Position numbers and translations under genes: made by a program. From Physcomitrium patens (taxonomy: Eukaryota; Streptophyta; Bryopsida; Funariales; Funariaceae), in the NCBI RefSeq assembly GCF_000002425.4, contig NC_037269.1, forward strand, positions 7,889,067 to 7,953,066: a DNA stretch of 64,000 nucleotides, in the 5' to 3' direction. The notes under the pieces were generated by a model, which worked only from the letters and a program-made list of their open reading frames with translations, did not search any database and was not told the origin of the DNA. This document shows positions 1 through 13,371 of the stretch, one piece after another (position 1 is the first letter of the stretch; every line of letters starts with the position of its first letter).

Positions 1-586
1 GAATTACGGGTGGAGAAAATGTGGTAATCGAGGAGGAAGAGAGCAGGAGGCTTGTGGGAAGTTGGAGGGAGGCTAAGAAAATATTGCAAGAGCTGCCGTT
101 GTCTGCCGAAGAGCGGGGCAAAGCCCGGACCCTGCTGCTGGAGAAAAAGGAGGAAGAGAGACTGGAGTATTTTGAAGGTGATTTTGAGGAGGTTAGCCAC
201 TGCTTAAAGCTGCTTGTGGAGAGAGCTTCCGGCCACCCTACAGGTTACTGTTCCTCATCGTTCTCTTATCCTCTTTTTAGTAATTTTCTATGTGATCTAT
301 ATAAACTGTCCACTACCCGGTCTGTTTGGCTTGCATTTTGCTCTTCAATTTGCGCTTCCATGGTACTTTATTTTTAGCATGATATACGTGTTGATCCACA
401 ACGTTACCATGTAAATACATGTATTCTCTTAACGACAAGCTCTGAAAGAAACTTTGACCTTTAAAACTTCTATTATTTCACTTTTATTGGTTATCCTCTC
501 GTGAAATGAAGGTATGGCTGGATTGGTTCAAATGGATTTCGCAACGGCCTCTGACATCCAGCGCAGGCTTGAGGAGGTCTTAACAG
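1..586 (+). CDS. 3' part of an unrecognised protein-coding gene (two exons visible)
   Basis: The window opens inside an exon read from base 3 to 243. It encodes a charged, Glu/Lys-rich helical stretch (GSWREAKKILQELP, then LLLEKKEEERLEYFEGDF). A donor at CCTACAG|GTTACT is followed by an acceptor at ATGAAG|GTATGG. The second exon, 512-586, continues in phase with MAGLVQMDFATASDIQRR and ends at TTAACAG|GTACAA, again phase 1. A possible tiny last exon at 1508-1524 (acceptor TACGCAG) would add four or five residues and a stop. An AATAAA at 1715-1720 could serve the 3' end. The helical C-terminus with an 'A.DIQRRL' segment faintly recalls SRA1/Sec31 C-terminal domains, but I would not assign it. 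The splice phases and sharp drop in coding character after 586 support a real gene. The identity, the last exon and the 5' part outside the window are unknown. Confidence 0.55.
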
Positions 587-3500
587 GTACAATTTTCTCT
601 TCAGTTGCCTATAGTGACACGATATTGCCGTTGCTTTCATCGGGAGGATCATATTGACAAAATGGATGAAATTTAACGTGCCGAAAAGCAATATTGTGTC
701 TTAGACTTTACCTCAAGTTTTCTTGAATTCTTATTATTTTTACTGTGATGATGTAATCAAATGGTGGAATATTCTGTGTTGTGCTCTGGGTGACAGTCCT
801 GTTGAGTACTTGAATTCTACTAGTACATGTCCCAACCATTTATGAAATATTTATGTTTCTATAGATGTTATATCCCTAAAAAGACGGGCGGCATCAGATC
901 TGCGGTATTTCATGCCTTCAGCTAAAAATAGTAGAGGCTGAAGAAATTCTTTATCTCAAACAAACTCTTTGTTTCATCCTTCGAACTCGGCTTCGTGACC
1001 TGATCCTACAACTTGTCAGCGGAAACCTGGCATTCCGTCAACTGTGCAGCGAAGGCATTTACCAGGCTAGTGACTCTACTCCTCCATGGTGACCGGAAAG
1101 TGCAAACCAAGAAGTCGGGCATTTTCACTTCCGTTTCTTCCTGGTTTGTCGTGCTACATAACTCGAGTAGTGACCTCGAGTTGTCTGTATCCAGTTTTTT
1201 ATTTTCTTTTTTCTTTTCTTTTCTTTTTTATTCTTTTCAGTTTAAAACATTCTAGGACAATATTTTTGCATGCTTAAGGTGCTAAGTAGTGGTTAAATCC
1301 CCTTCTCAGAGGCTCTTATTCTGTCGACGACTGCTTTCAGTTTGGGTTTGGGTTGGGTGATGATTATTTTGCTGGTACTTGTTAGTACTGTTAGCAGAAT
1401 TACTTGGTGGATGCTTGAACCAGTTCGGATAATGGATGTTAACTTTGACATCTTGATCTGATTCTTAGGGGCATGCAAAAGTGCTGAAATTTTGAGTGTA
1501 TACGCAGGTACTTTCAGAAGCTGAATATGCATTGATTACTTATTTAAGTTGTAGCGTACACAGGTGAAATTTGGGCGTCTTGCAGAAAGTGATGGGACGA
1601 TGTCTGCAAGGTAATGTATTTTCCTCAATCCTAGTTGCAGATTGTTGTGACGACGGTCTTTTGCAGAATGTTGATGGATGTTTGTTTGACTTTATTATCA
1701 GTCTTTATGTGACGAATAAAGAAACATTTTAATGCTAAATTTCCTAACTATCTGATGGAATTGTTTGATTTTTCCCAGATCTTTTAAGAGGATTCTTCGT
1801 ATTTCATTGTTGAAGCACAACCCAAAACCGGATCTCTACAATACCACTGGATCAACGGTCTTTAGTCTATATGACGTACCTCTCAGAATTCGGTTTTTGC
1901 AGTAAATGGCAGACTTGTGTTTTGAGTTCGGGGTGCTTCATCAGATAACTCCCATCAGATACAGTACGTGTCAGCTGTAAAGAAGAGAGCAGCATGTACA
2001 TTCTAAAGATTTAGCGTTTGTTTGGTTATGCGTTATTACAAGTTAAGGGTACCAGATATTTTGGATCTTGATATGTAGGATCAATAGAATTGATCACCGC
2101 CTGCACCTCCAGTATCAATCAAGTATAATGATAATGTTAAGTTGGTGTTAGACGTACTGTACGTTGTGCTCGTTTGTTGTACTAATACTGTACAGCTATT
2201 AAATTATTACGCTCTTTCAGGTTTGTCCCTTATATTGCATTCACACATTATTGGAATAATGTTTTTGCAAGTGATTTCTTCAATTACAAGGGAAACCCAA
2301 ATCACAGCTTAGTCACTAAGTATTGGCTAGGTCGCAGAGGGTCCAAACGTTGGGATAATCATACCAAACTAGGCGATCGGTGCTTCGAATAAGCACTATC
2401 ATAATTTTGAGTATGAGCATCCCATTACAGAAATAGCCAAGTCCTTTGTACGAGTTGAAAGCATGTAAGGGTCCAGATGAACATAGTACAGAGCCGAGAA
2501 CAAAGAAGCATTATTCGAAGAAACTGAATACGTCAGTTGCGAACGTAATCGCCTTACGGATGGAATTAACGCTACACAAATTACGGCATGCCAATGATTC
2601 TCTTTTTGCGGAGACTTGGGCTTTACATCCAGTTCCTTCCGTTAAAGGATTATGTGCGGAGACGTCCCAGGGCTCCCCACCGCAGGCACTCGCTCAGAAA
2701 CCTTCAAGTCAAGAAAAACCTGAGCTCCTCTTTCCCTATACCACACGTCGGCAGCTTCGAAGCCAAGATTTTTTCTGCTCCACAGGTTATGTTTTATTTT
2801 ATTGCAATGGTTGGGGTTGAGCCACTGCATCCAGGAGGTAAAAGTAAACCCCGCACTGCAACGTATTTCAGTAGCTGGCTGGGGGTGGTTGCCTGGAATG
2901 TATCCGAAGATGGCCAATGTTGGCGCATGGTAATAGTCGAAAGCAATGTCCATCTTGTTCAGCATGCGGAAAGAGTAGCAACCAGTTCCTATCCGCTAAG
3001 AGCATAAGACAGGACTGTTAGTTTGGGTATAACTTCCCTTGATTAACTGTCACATTTGGATATCCTCTAAAAAAACGTTTGTCGGCAGGCCAAATATGAA
3101 GAAGGAACGAAGGCTTACTCGCACAAATAGCAGCGCAGCAAAGATCAGACCGGCTTCTCTGCAGGTGCCAGAAAGGGTAAAAGATATAGAAAGTAGCATA
3201 CCTGCCAGAACATAAACTAGGTATGATAGAATTTAGACCTAATAGGAACTCCTAATATTTGACATGTTAGACTGGAAACAGGCCAGGCACAATCTAGGAG
3301 GTGCACGAGAAGAAAGAAGAGACGAAAGAGGGTGCTGAGCCACATGCCTCATTGACACAGTAGAATGAATCCTAGATGAGCAGTTTGTGTTGGAGCCCAT
3401 GAAAATCAATGGTCGGAGGAAGCCTTGTCATGTGAGTAAAACTTCGTACCAGATGGTGCAGGGATGGACACGATTGTTCTATTGCAGAATATCGGACGGT

Positions 3501-3700
3501 CTCACCTGTGTAACAACGCAGCTGAGGATCAATGAGGTTATCAACCAATGACTTCTCACCTGCCATTACATCAGCTAGGTTACTAGTGTTCCCTAACATG
3601 CAAAATATGCACTGATTTGTTTTACTTTTTTTAATTCTTTGACACGTATGGGCTAAAGCCATCACGTAGATTCAATCTTTTGAGAAGTAACAACACGTCT
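587..3700. other. Intergenic DNA, no supportable gene
   Basis: Base composition is moderate. It probably holds the last intron and 3' UTR of the upstream gene up to about 1.74 kb. The open frames at 1.0-1.26 kb and 2.45-3.0 kb overlap on several frames, have no recognisable motif and no convincing splice context. I see no RNA gene. Confidence 0.5.
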
Positions 3701-3890
3701 TGTGTGCTAATACTCTTTTTACAAAGTAGACATTAGAGATTCATATAAATAGTGAGTGCACAACTTATCTATTTATTTGATTTCTCTCTAATGTGTCTAT
3801 AATTATGTTTTTATGTAAAGTTTTATTTTTTAATTTAATAATATGTTATTTTATTTTTTACTATATGTATTTCTATCTAGGATATGTCCC

Positions 3891-3897
3891 ATATATA

Positions 3898-3941
<44 letters not shown>
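3891..3941. repeat. Compound (AT)n(AAT)n microsatellite
   Basis: About 24 bases of alternating AT followed by about nine AAT units, without interruption. Confidence 0.95.
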
Positions 3942-4741
3942 GGTTTTATTTTTTGTTTCTTTGTTTTTTCTAAAGTGCTCTCTTTTCTAAAGTTATACAA
4001 TGATTTTTGTCTAATGTGCTCATTATACCAATTTTTTCTTTTAAAAATCTTGGTATTGTTTCCAATCCAAATTGTTCTACAAATATTACACAAAAATAAT
4101 CAAAAGGTTCTAAATTAATTAAATCTGAGTAGAAGTTTTTTTTTACAATCATCACTTGTTTTGACAAGAATATATTCTATAGATCCCATCTAAATTGGTA
4201 ATCAATAGTTTATTTAAAAGTGATTTATTTTAGTCCCATAATCTTCTTGCTAAGAAATATTTATAAACTTTGTATAGTATTTGAAATAAATATAAGAAGC
4301 AATAACTTAACACATTATTCTAAATCTTTGCCTTCTAGAACTACTTAAGATTCAAAAGTTTTATTGGTCTATAGAAAAGTTTTGAATCTATCTAGAGGTC
4401 GTTTTTATCTCTTCACAAAATTAAAAACTTATATAATCTTGACAAAATTCTATATAGCTAGATGCATTATCTCTTCTACCAAAAGTTATAAAATTTTGAT
4501 TTCTTAGATCCTTCTTTATTACAACTCAATACTTTTAATTGTTCACCAACATGGAATTAATCGACCATAATTACTATTAACAAATAATAATAAATTTTAA
4601 GTAATAGAGGTTATCAAGATTAAAAACGAAAATTTTAAGATATTAATTTGTACAAATATATTTAAATATCAAGTTCACACAATAAGTTAACATATTTGTG
4701 TATCTTTTGATATTTTTTATACTATTGATGGATTTTAGAAA

Positions 4742-4775
<34 letters not shown>

Positions 4776-5080
4776 TATATAGATATAAAAAAATCAAATG
4801 CTCTTAATATTAATTAAAGTATTAAAATCAAATAAACACATTAATAGTGGAATAATTTTTTAAAAATAATCATTTTTAATTTAAAAGTCAAGAATGATTT
4901 AATGAAATCTCTTGTTTATTTTTTTTACTAAAATTAATTATTTAATATATAAAGTAAAAAATAAAAAATAAAAATATTATAATTGATAAATTATTAGATT
5001 ATTCAAAATACTTCAATATTAACATACTTTCTAATATATAAACTAGAAACTAAAATATATAAATTTTATTATAAAATAAA

Positions 5081-5089
<9 letters not shown>

Positions 5090-5142
<53 letters not shown>
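5090..5142. repeat. Compound (AT)n(AG)n microsatellite
   Basis: An AT run passes directly into eleven AG units. The short open frames read through it are low-complexity artefacts. Confidence 0.95.
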
Positions 5143-5144
<2 letters not shown>

Positions 5145-7355
5145 TCAAGAAAATATCATTTTTAAGAAAAAGAATTAATGGTTTGCTAATAGATAATATT
5201 CTTATATTGGTTCTAAAATAGATTTTAAAAAATATATTTCGTACTTTGTATTTTTTTCTTTTTTCTTTTAATAACATTAGATTATATTATTTTTTGGAAC
5301 AATCTCAAAATTAGTCAACTTATAACTTGTCTTTTATAGCCTAAACAACAACAATAGTTGTAGAAATAGTAATAATAGATTTATATTAACTTACAAAAAT
5401 TATTATTTATTTTAGCATCGTAATTTATTTCTTTTAAAATAGTTTAAAAATTGCAAGAAAGACTACAAGTAAGAATTAATTTTAAAAATTATTTTTATTT
5501 GCAATAAAATTAATTAAACAAAAAATAATAATAACTTGTGAATAATTAATCTAATAAAGTTATATATAATATTGGCTTTGTATTGAATCTTATACATAAA
5601 TAAAGAAATTGATATTTTGTATTACTTTAAAAAAATTGATGATATAGATAAAAATAAGAAAAAGAAAATCAAGTTATTAATTTATTATATGATTTTTTTA
5701 AAAAAAAGATGATATTATTGGTATTATATGTTGAAGTAAAAGTAAAAGTAGAATAAGTTATCTTGTAGAGGATATTACCTTAGATAAGTTGCTAATGGTC
5801 AAAGAATCGACTTTTGGTGTATAGAAAAGGAATCTTATGGATATAGGTCAAGGTCAAGGATTAAGAGTCAAAGTCAAGAGGATAAAGTATTAACTAGGAA
5901 ATATCCAAAGACTAGATAAGAGTAATTAGTGTATGGCATAGGATACCCTTGAGGTTAGTGAGATGCCAAAAGGATCCTAGGACCATGTATACAAAAGTCA
6001 AAGAATGGAAGTTGTTTTTTTGGACATCAACCACTACCTAAAAGTATTGGGTGTTGGAAGTTAGACATACCTTACTCCATACTCTCTTTGTTTGCAACCT
6101 TGTTGATGCTAAGTATTGTGACTTCAAAGTGATTGTTCTTCAATATTATATACTACATGCAATCAAAACTTTAATTAAACATTATTGTTTGCAAGAAGAA
6201 GGTGGATCTAACAATTTAAGATTAAGATATCATGAATTTTAAATTAAGTAATCCAATATTTAAATTAAAATTTAAACACAATATATAATTATGTAATAAT
6301 TAATATTTAAGATTTTTTTTTGAAGTATTAGAGATATGTAACCAAAATGTTACTAAAACATTCTTAAAAATAAGTCATGTATTTTATTTTTATTAACTTA
6401 CTTATATTTATAATAACCATAAGTAAAAGAGAGAAGATATCACTTATAATACAATTGATTATAACAAAAATAACACATTTTTGTACCATTTATCTATTCT
6501 TGAAAAAAAAAAAAAAAAAAAAAAAAATCAATTTGAGCTTTGATTTGGAATTATCATTGTGAGTAATTTGTATTTAGATTTTAAGAGGAATACTAAAAAA
6601 CACATTTAACATCATGAGTTAGAAGTAAAAGCTTTAAAGAAACTTATTTAATAGCTATTGGGATTGAGGTATAAAACCAGATAGCTCTCCTTGTTCATGC
6701 AATTCCCACCATGTGTAATAATTTGATGCCAATCAAATCCATATGAAGAGTTCTTCAAGTATTTACTAAAGATTTTTTAAGTAAGTAAATATCAATTTTT
6801 TATCAAATATTATTAAATTTTATATAAAGAACAAAAGACTACTATTCCTAATGACTTTCCTATAATGCTACCACATTACACTCGAGACCAATCGTAACAA
6901 TTGAACTGATGGAAAGCGATAATTTACACACCTTCCACAGATTTCAGGTAGTCTTTCAAAATCTCAACTAAGCACACATTGCAAGAGTATCATGGCGCAC
7001 ATACACACACACAGTGTCTTATAATTGTTTTTGCTTGTTATTATTTCTACTGTAAGTTGGTGCACATGGTCGATGACCGAGACACGCACAAGTGCAGGAC
7101 GACGTTCAAAGATGAACCCACATGGCTCATATCCAAACTCAAACCTTGCAAAGGACACAATGTGAGACTGTCCAATATTTACTAGAATAAAAGCAGGTCA
7201 AGACAAGCATATGAAGTCTATTTACGGTTCGGGATACGGTGTCCGAAATACCAAGTTCAAAGCTTCCATTATATTGGTCGAAGACAATCTGCCGGCTGTG
7301 GAGGAAGGAAATGGCTGTAGAGAAACACCACACAAACGAACATCAGATCATGTTA

Positions 7356-9065
7356 TTAATTGTTGATCTCACAAATGCAGGAAAAAGAAAAAAACAAAAA
7401 AAAAGTAGTGCAACTGATGGTGGAGAGCAAGCTCGTATACCTTGACAGCGAGGTTACAGATGAGTTGGTTGACAGTTCTCGTTACGCTGCATCGAACTAC
7501 TTCCAGACACAGGGACTCCATGGATTTCATCAGCAGGCTGTGGAAGTTTGGAATTTGATGACAGATCATCTCAATGACGATATCTCCCAAGGCTAGCTCC
7601 GATTGAACGTAGAACCTCTTCACGCAATTAATAAGAGGTTTGGGGATCTGGAACACGGCACCGTAGTCGTTGGGCTGGACTTGCAGGGGACTCTTGGTCC
7701 CCACAGTCAAGTGGCCGCTGGACAAGGCCATGGAGGAGGACGAAAGGGAGCCGGATTCGAGCGCTTGCAGGCTGTTCGCTGGGATAACAGCCGGCGAGCC
7801 GATTGTCTTGATGAACTTGTTGAGCTTAACGCCGGGGGTAGGGGGCAGGCCGCCAGAGGCCACGGCCGATCGAAGTTCAGAGCGTCTTTTCAAAACCTCT
7901 TGTTTTCTATGTTGCAGACTCTTCACCAGATTCACGCTGTCTTCCACGATAGTTGATCTATCACGCTGCCATGGTACACTACAAGTTCAGATTCCGAGGC
8001 CCATACTTACAAGATAAGCAGAACCTTGAGCAGGTCAATATATGTTGGGCTCAATTGGCAGAGAGGGATTGAGAGAAAAGAAAAGAGACAAACGGGTGGT
8101 AGTAGCCTTACTTTCAAGCCGGGAGGCAGTAGTGACTCCAAGGCCAAAAATTTCCCGGCCATGTCGTCTCTCCGCCAGCGCTCTCGGACGATGTGCTCTA
8201 CTTTGTCGAAGTATCTTGTCTTTTGGGTCCGTGTATTGGCAGCTTGCGCCGCGTCCTTCCGAGATCTCTTCGCTGGATGTAAGAGCACCTGGGGGCCTAA
8301 ACCTACCCCATAACGGAGAGGTGTACACTGATTCGCTTTAACAGTGGTCATATCTGTAACAGCAGAAGTAGCAGGTAAAATCCTTTGAAAGTTGGAGGAA
8401 GCAGCAGATGTGAGAGGAATTCCTTGCACTTGAACTTGGGAAATCGCTTGAATTGTGGCCGGTATCGCCTCCATAGCCTTCTTGACTGAAGATTGATTAT
8501 ACGGCTTTTTAGTTTCTGAAAGTTTACTCCGTACTGGTGCAGCTTTACCTTTACAAGAGCGTCCTCCTTTGAGATCAGCGGCCTCGTTTACAGGCTGAGT
8601 CAATTCTTGAGGCTTGGGCCTCAGCAGCAAGGGTGCCTTCGCCGCATCCCCGGCCAAATGAGACACCGAAGACCTTGCGTCCAGCGCTGGGATGGCTGGG
8701 GTCACGGCTCCAATCATGTAAGGCATCGAGCTCAGCCTGCCCGCATGCGCTGGAGGAGTCGATGGGAAGAAGGGCGACAGTGTGACATTGGAACATTTAC
8801 AACCACCCTCATCTCGGCCGACTAAGTCAGGCTCTACGATCTCCGGAAGCCCTTCGAAGAGTGTGTGCATATTGTTATCTATGTCGAGCTCAGGAAGCGT
8901 CTGGCTCCATGCCGACGAAAATACGTTGCACCCGCTTGGGGTAAAACTGTGGTAGGCATTGTCGCAAGAGAAGTCCATGGTGACAGGTGGTGATGGCTCA
9001 GCCAATGATGCAGGACCTTGAGGCATGGAACTCGAATGGTAGTGCTTATCCATGACCTCCAACAT
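7356..9065 (-). CDS. bHLH transcription factor with C-terminal ACT-like domain
   Basis: This encodes a nuclear DNA-binding regulator of about 496 residues. Exon A is 9065-8112, exon B 7965-7441, with a likely tiny last exon 7367-7356. The bHLH spans residues ~287-345. Its basic region HIVRERWRR has the His-Glu-Arg spacing that reads E-box/G-box DNA. Helix 1 runs to ALESLLPP, and the loop and helix 2 start at RDRSTIVEDSVNLVKSL. The intron falls in the loop at phase 0, between LLPPGLK and RDRSTIVED. Residues ~434-493 (LGDIVIEMICHQ ... LEVVRCSV ... NLAVK) resemble the ACT-like dimerisation fold at the end of many plant bHLHs. The N-terminal 280 residues are Ser/Pro-rich and disordered-looking. 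Start: 9065 is the first ATG, but the frame stays open to 9221 and reads like coding, so an upstream exon spliced at a TGCAG near 9191 is possible. The 3' end is uncertain: a long T-rich tract before GAG at 7368 favours the tiny exon, while CACAG|CCGG at 7295 is an alternative. Subfamily not assigned. Confidence 0.9.
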
Positions 9066-10560
9066 TTCGCTGACCGTCAACTTTTCTTCAGCTCCAACTT
9101 GCGTCGGCAATTCCTCAGCGTCAGCTTGCTCTCGCCTCCCTTCACTGGCAATGTGCCCAAAGTACCACGGTGCACTTGGCCTGCACTCACATGATCCAGT
9201 CGGTAAAAAAGTAGGGTTACATCAACATCTACTCGCGAACACCAACATCGATGCCCTCACCAAATTGACCCAAAATCTCGAAGTGAGAGTTGCTTTTTTA
9301 GACGAGTATTTCAGCGAAGACCTTTCCGAGGTCAGATAATAAAGATAACACCACACGGGGCTGTAGAATGTTGAGGTAGAAGTTAGGATAGCAAAGTTCA
9401 GAAGCCATGTGCGCTCCAATGCAGCCCACAGAAACACGAAGTGGAGGAAACAATAAAGGAATATGGTTTGCAAAACCGCAGCCTGTAGAAGTAGTCTACC
9501 TTCGAAATGAGTAGCGGATGCCAATCGCAATAATTTACAGCAATCCCTGGAAGTACGAAGCTGTACCCTTTACATTAGCAACCTCAAAAGCGACGACAAG
9601 GAAACTTCTAAATTTTCAGTTCTCTTACAACGTCCTCTGCATCCTCTTGGAGACGAAACAAATTGAGATCACTTCTTACTAGTCTTTGAAAATACCACAT
9701 ACCACAGCTCACGACTATGTCTCACTGAGTCAAGCCAACTACTTTTGTGATGAAATCCAGCTTTGAACACGAAGCACGACGTTAGGTGCGATGGCTAATC
9801 ATGGAAACATTCGAAACCTAATGGTGGTGCGTAAGTCTTTCAGACACTCTCCTCTGTCCTCCCCACCCACTACTTTCACTTTAAGTAGCGCTCGCAACCC
9901 AGCCAAAACCTCTGGCTGCAACATCCCCAGCTCACAATTCCCGAGCAAGTGCGCATGCGTACCATGGTAAAGTTCATACTAGCCAGCCGAAGCCGCGCAA
10001 AAGATAAAGTTGCGAAGGACCACCCTTCAAACAGCCTCTCACCAACGAAGACTCACAACCAGCTACCTCGCAGCTTGTCTTGAACGCTGCTTGTAGTGAA
10101 CGGCTCGCCCAAGTTGCAACTCACCGAGCTCCACACTGTACCACGCTTACGCCACCTTGGGCTTCACTAGCACCACACGCACACCAGGGGCCAGGACCTT
10201 CAGGCAACGGGTCAGACCCGTGCATCAAAAGTGCTGCGGATCGAATGCGGGGAGGAGTGCGAGGTGCAGGAACCATCCTGCTTGCGAATTTAATTCGAGA
10301 TTTATAACTCATCTATCTTCCTTTAGGCTCATGGTGCCGCGTTCATGCAGGATCCAGGCAACCTGCGGGGAGGTGGGACTAAAATCGGCAGCGGACAATT
10401 GAGCACGTGAGCGGTTGCGGCCCCCGCGCCCCTATGTACACTCTCGCGCCTCACCTTCTGCTGCGACGACGAACGGCACTGCAGGCGGCAGCTCTACAGT
10501 CGCGTAAGCAGCGCACGCCACTCCCCCGCGCGGATGCAGCCTCGAGACAGCCTATCACGG
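9066..10560 (-). promoter_or_regulatory. Likely 5' leader and promoter region of the bHLH gene
   Basis: This lies directly upstream of the minus-strand bHLH gene. It stays relatively GC- and CpG-rich up to about 10.5 kb (with a CCCCCGCGCCCC stretch near 10.42 kb) and then becomes AT-richer. This fits a gene-proximal leader and promoter, possibly with a 5' intron or an additional coding exon. No individual TATA box or start site could be fixed. Confidence 0.35.
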
Positions 10561-12750
10561 CGAAAGGCTTTCCTAGCATCTAGTGGAAAATACTCATTCA
10601 TTCATGCGTTGTGGACACTTGATGATGAACCATGGAGTGGAGTGCCTGTGCACTTTTCCCGAAGGACGATACCAGATCTTAAAATAATGGAATGGGAACA
10701 GCAGTCCCCATTTAAGCCTTCTTCCTCCAAACGTAAAAAAATCCCTCGATGCTGTGTACAGCCATCTGAATTCCATTTGGGGTAGAGCTAGAGAATAGAA
10801 TGGAGAAAAGAAACTGGGAGAAATGACGTGGGGAAATCTAAGCGGAATGGATTTGGTCTGGTTTGACATTTCATAGGAATATAATTATGAGCCACAATAG
10901 CAAAAGATTGACCAAAGTACTCCCTGCCCAGGAGACAAGGACCACTTTGATCCAACTTGCCTTCCTTTATTAAAATTGTTCAATTAAAAAACGCAACTTT
11001 CTCATTCTATCAATGGCAGTTGCATCTTCCAAAGGATGGATACATCATGCATTCTTACTGATTTCCCACCCCTCTAAGAAGCCTTTTTAAAGCTATTCTT
11101 CCCACTTTGTTGCCTCTTATTATCATGACCATTTTTGCGTAAAACAGAATAGAAACCTCTCAAGTATTTTTTTTACAATTTCAAGGAGCTACGCAACAAT
11201 TACAATTGTTGATTATGCAACCCTTATCCCTTTTTTGCCAGTTCATTGTGTATTCATGATACTGAATATTGTATACAAAACACATGTAGAACAATGAACA
11301 GTTTTGCAAAGTTCGGAACTTGCCTAAAATGAATATTACCCAATATTTACATGAATGTATTTATACATGTATGAATACAAACCCTTGGACATAATGCCAG
11401 TGGAAGAGCCTTTTGCCCGGCCATTCTGTCCACCTATGACCACTTTGGTCGGGGAACAACTAGGGCACGGTGACAGAACCCTAGAAGGCAAACGCGGGAT
11501 TAGGTAAATAGGCCCCCAAAATAGCAAAAATCGAGGGTGGTGAGAGACCCCCAGGAAGGCGGTCCCATCACCAAACCCATCCATCCCCAAATGCCTCTCT
11601 GCCTTTAACTGTCTCCCGATTCCACCTAGACCTGGACCCCTACACTAAAATCCCTGCTGGCATCCAATTCCCGTTGCACACCCCCTTTATTATAAAAATA
11701 AAACTATATGTTTTTGAGTTGATAAAACTGCAGTGCTGTTCGTTATTATTAGTGCAATGGCTTTTTGGTTTGTATACTGAATACTTAATGTTGTTGGAGG
11801 AGAAATCTGAAAGCTCCCATTCAAAGAACATGTCTGTTTTACAAGCTAGTAAATAATAAATGATAAATAAAATGTTGCAAAAAGTCTCTTTGTAGCATAT
11901 TCTTCTCTAGAAACTCCCACAAATTTCAAGTATTGATTTTTGGTAATTCAGGAGTGATGTGAAGAAATGAGAGATGGGTTGTGGGACATGATTGTGGGTC
12001 ACCAAGAGCAAAAAGACACAAATGGGAACGGTTTCCTGTGTATGTGTAGTGGTGAAGGATAGGCACCTAGAAGAAGCATATCATGATGTGGGGACCAAAG
12101 ATTCAAACCCAAATCCGTCAAACTAACAGTGTCCCGAGCAGGCTTTTGTCAGAAACCACTTCACCTGCCCGGCGTGGATACTTTATTGCAGCTTCGAAAA
12201 GCTTTTTTTTTCCTTGTTTATCAGGAAAAAAAAGGAACAAGGAAAAGAGCAGATTCTGTAGATCCCCTTCCTTTAAGAGGAAAGAGGAACAAACACAGAT
12301 AAAATATTCTTTCCGGGGAATAAAGATGTTTCAAAGATTCGTTTCTGCAACGTGGTTTTGAAGTTTTATCGAAGAAACGGTGTTTCGTTTTTTTGCACTT
12401 TGAATGACTGGGTTGAATGGAAACAATCGACAATGGTTTCCAAATCTACTTGCCAGTAATTGCAGCTAGGGTTTCAACTGTGATTTGTATGCAAGTTGAT
12501 CTATCAAAATGAGTACTGTAGTTCAAGGAAGATGGACTTTTGTAAGACTTGCTCGGAGAAAAACTTACTCGTGCAACCTGTTTCTAGTCATTCTCAATAA
12601 ACTAACTCAATGCTTTCGAAATGCAGACTGAATGGTTTCAGTTGGATTGGAACGCAGTTTGTGTGAATGAGTATTGCAAATTTGGAAGCCGTCGAACAAT
12701 TTCTGCAAGTGATTGTATGAAGATACGAATAAGTACCGCTGAACTCCCAA

Positions 12751-13350
12751 GTTTGTCGAAGTAGAGCGCAGATCTCAGAAGTTCCAGAAACCAAACTGCG
12801 ATCACTCTGGATGCTATTGAAATCAGAACTCATGGAACCGGGTGTCGATACGTAACACCACGAGACCACAAGCTTTGATGTAACGAACAGTTCAACTTCA
12901 TGATGCAAACAAGAGGTTAAAACGTTAAAACAATAGAATGACTGTTGAATAGTGAGCTTCTTGATGTGAGAAGAAAGAGGAAGCTTAAGATATAGATGGT
13001 GGCAACTATAAGTATTTGAAAAGTAACTACTTCTCTCTAACAAGTACAATTGAACAACTAAGTTTCTAAAAGTCTAGCACATATCTCAGAAGTTGCATTA
13101 AATCAAATTGGAATGACTCTAGATGCTATTGAAACCAAAACTAGTGGAACTACCTGTCAATACTTCAAACTAAGATACCACAAATTTTGACATAACCAAG
13201 CCTTCAACTCCATGATGATGGAGACAAGAAGCTACAACCTTAAAACAATAGAATGTCTATTGATAAATGAGCCTCTTGATGTGAGAAAAAGAGGAAGCTT
13301 GAGTTATAGACTATGATCACTACAAGCGTTTGAAAAGCAATTGCTATTTT
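12751..13350. repeat. Two-copy tandem direct repeat, period about 311 bp
   Basis: Copy 1 (12751-13061) and copy 2 (13062 to ~13350) share the same order of words: ATCTCAGAAGTT, ATGCTATTGAAA, TTCAACT-CATGATG, AAAACAATAGAATG, CTTCTTGATGTGAGAA, GAGGAAGCTT, TTTGAAAAG. Copy 2 is more AT-rich, mostly through C-to-T and G-to-A type differences. The 151-codon minus-strand frame over copy 1 is not open in copy 2. Confidence 0.85.
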
Positions 13351-13371
13351 TCATGAGATTTTTGCTCGTAT

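Larger units (their letters stand above)
3700..6960. other. Very AT-rich gene-free block with microsatellites
   Basis: Composition changes abruptly near 3.7 kb and recovers near 6.9 kb. It holds several (AT)n runs, one (AG)n run and a 25-A tract at 6503-6527. Stretches around 5.75-6.2 kb are less AT-rich (GTCAAGG-type repeated words) and may be decayed transposon sequence, but I could not match them to a family. No gene is supported. Confidence 0.6.

Noticed and set aside
3793-4118. Frames of 65-91 codons around 3.8-4.1 kb
   Set aside because: Read through (AT)n and (AAT)n repeats in AT-rich DNA. No gene.
6503-6527. Poly(A) tract as a possible retroposon tail (likewise 32548-32573)
   Set aside because: No SINE or LINE body or target duplication recognised upstream. 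Considered simple sequence.
12594-13049. 151-codon open frame, minus strand
   Set aside because: Lies over copy 1 of the tandem repeat, is not open in copy 2, and has no domain or splice context.
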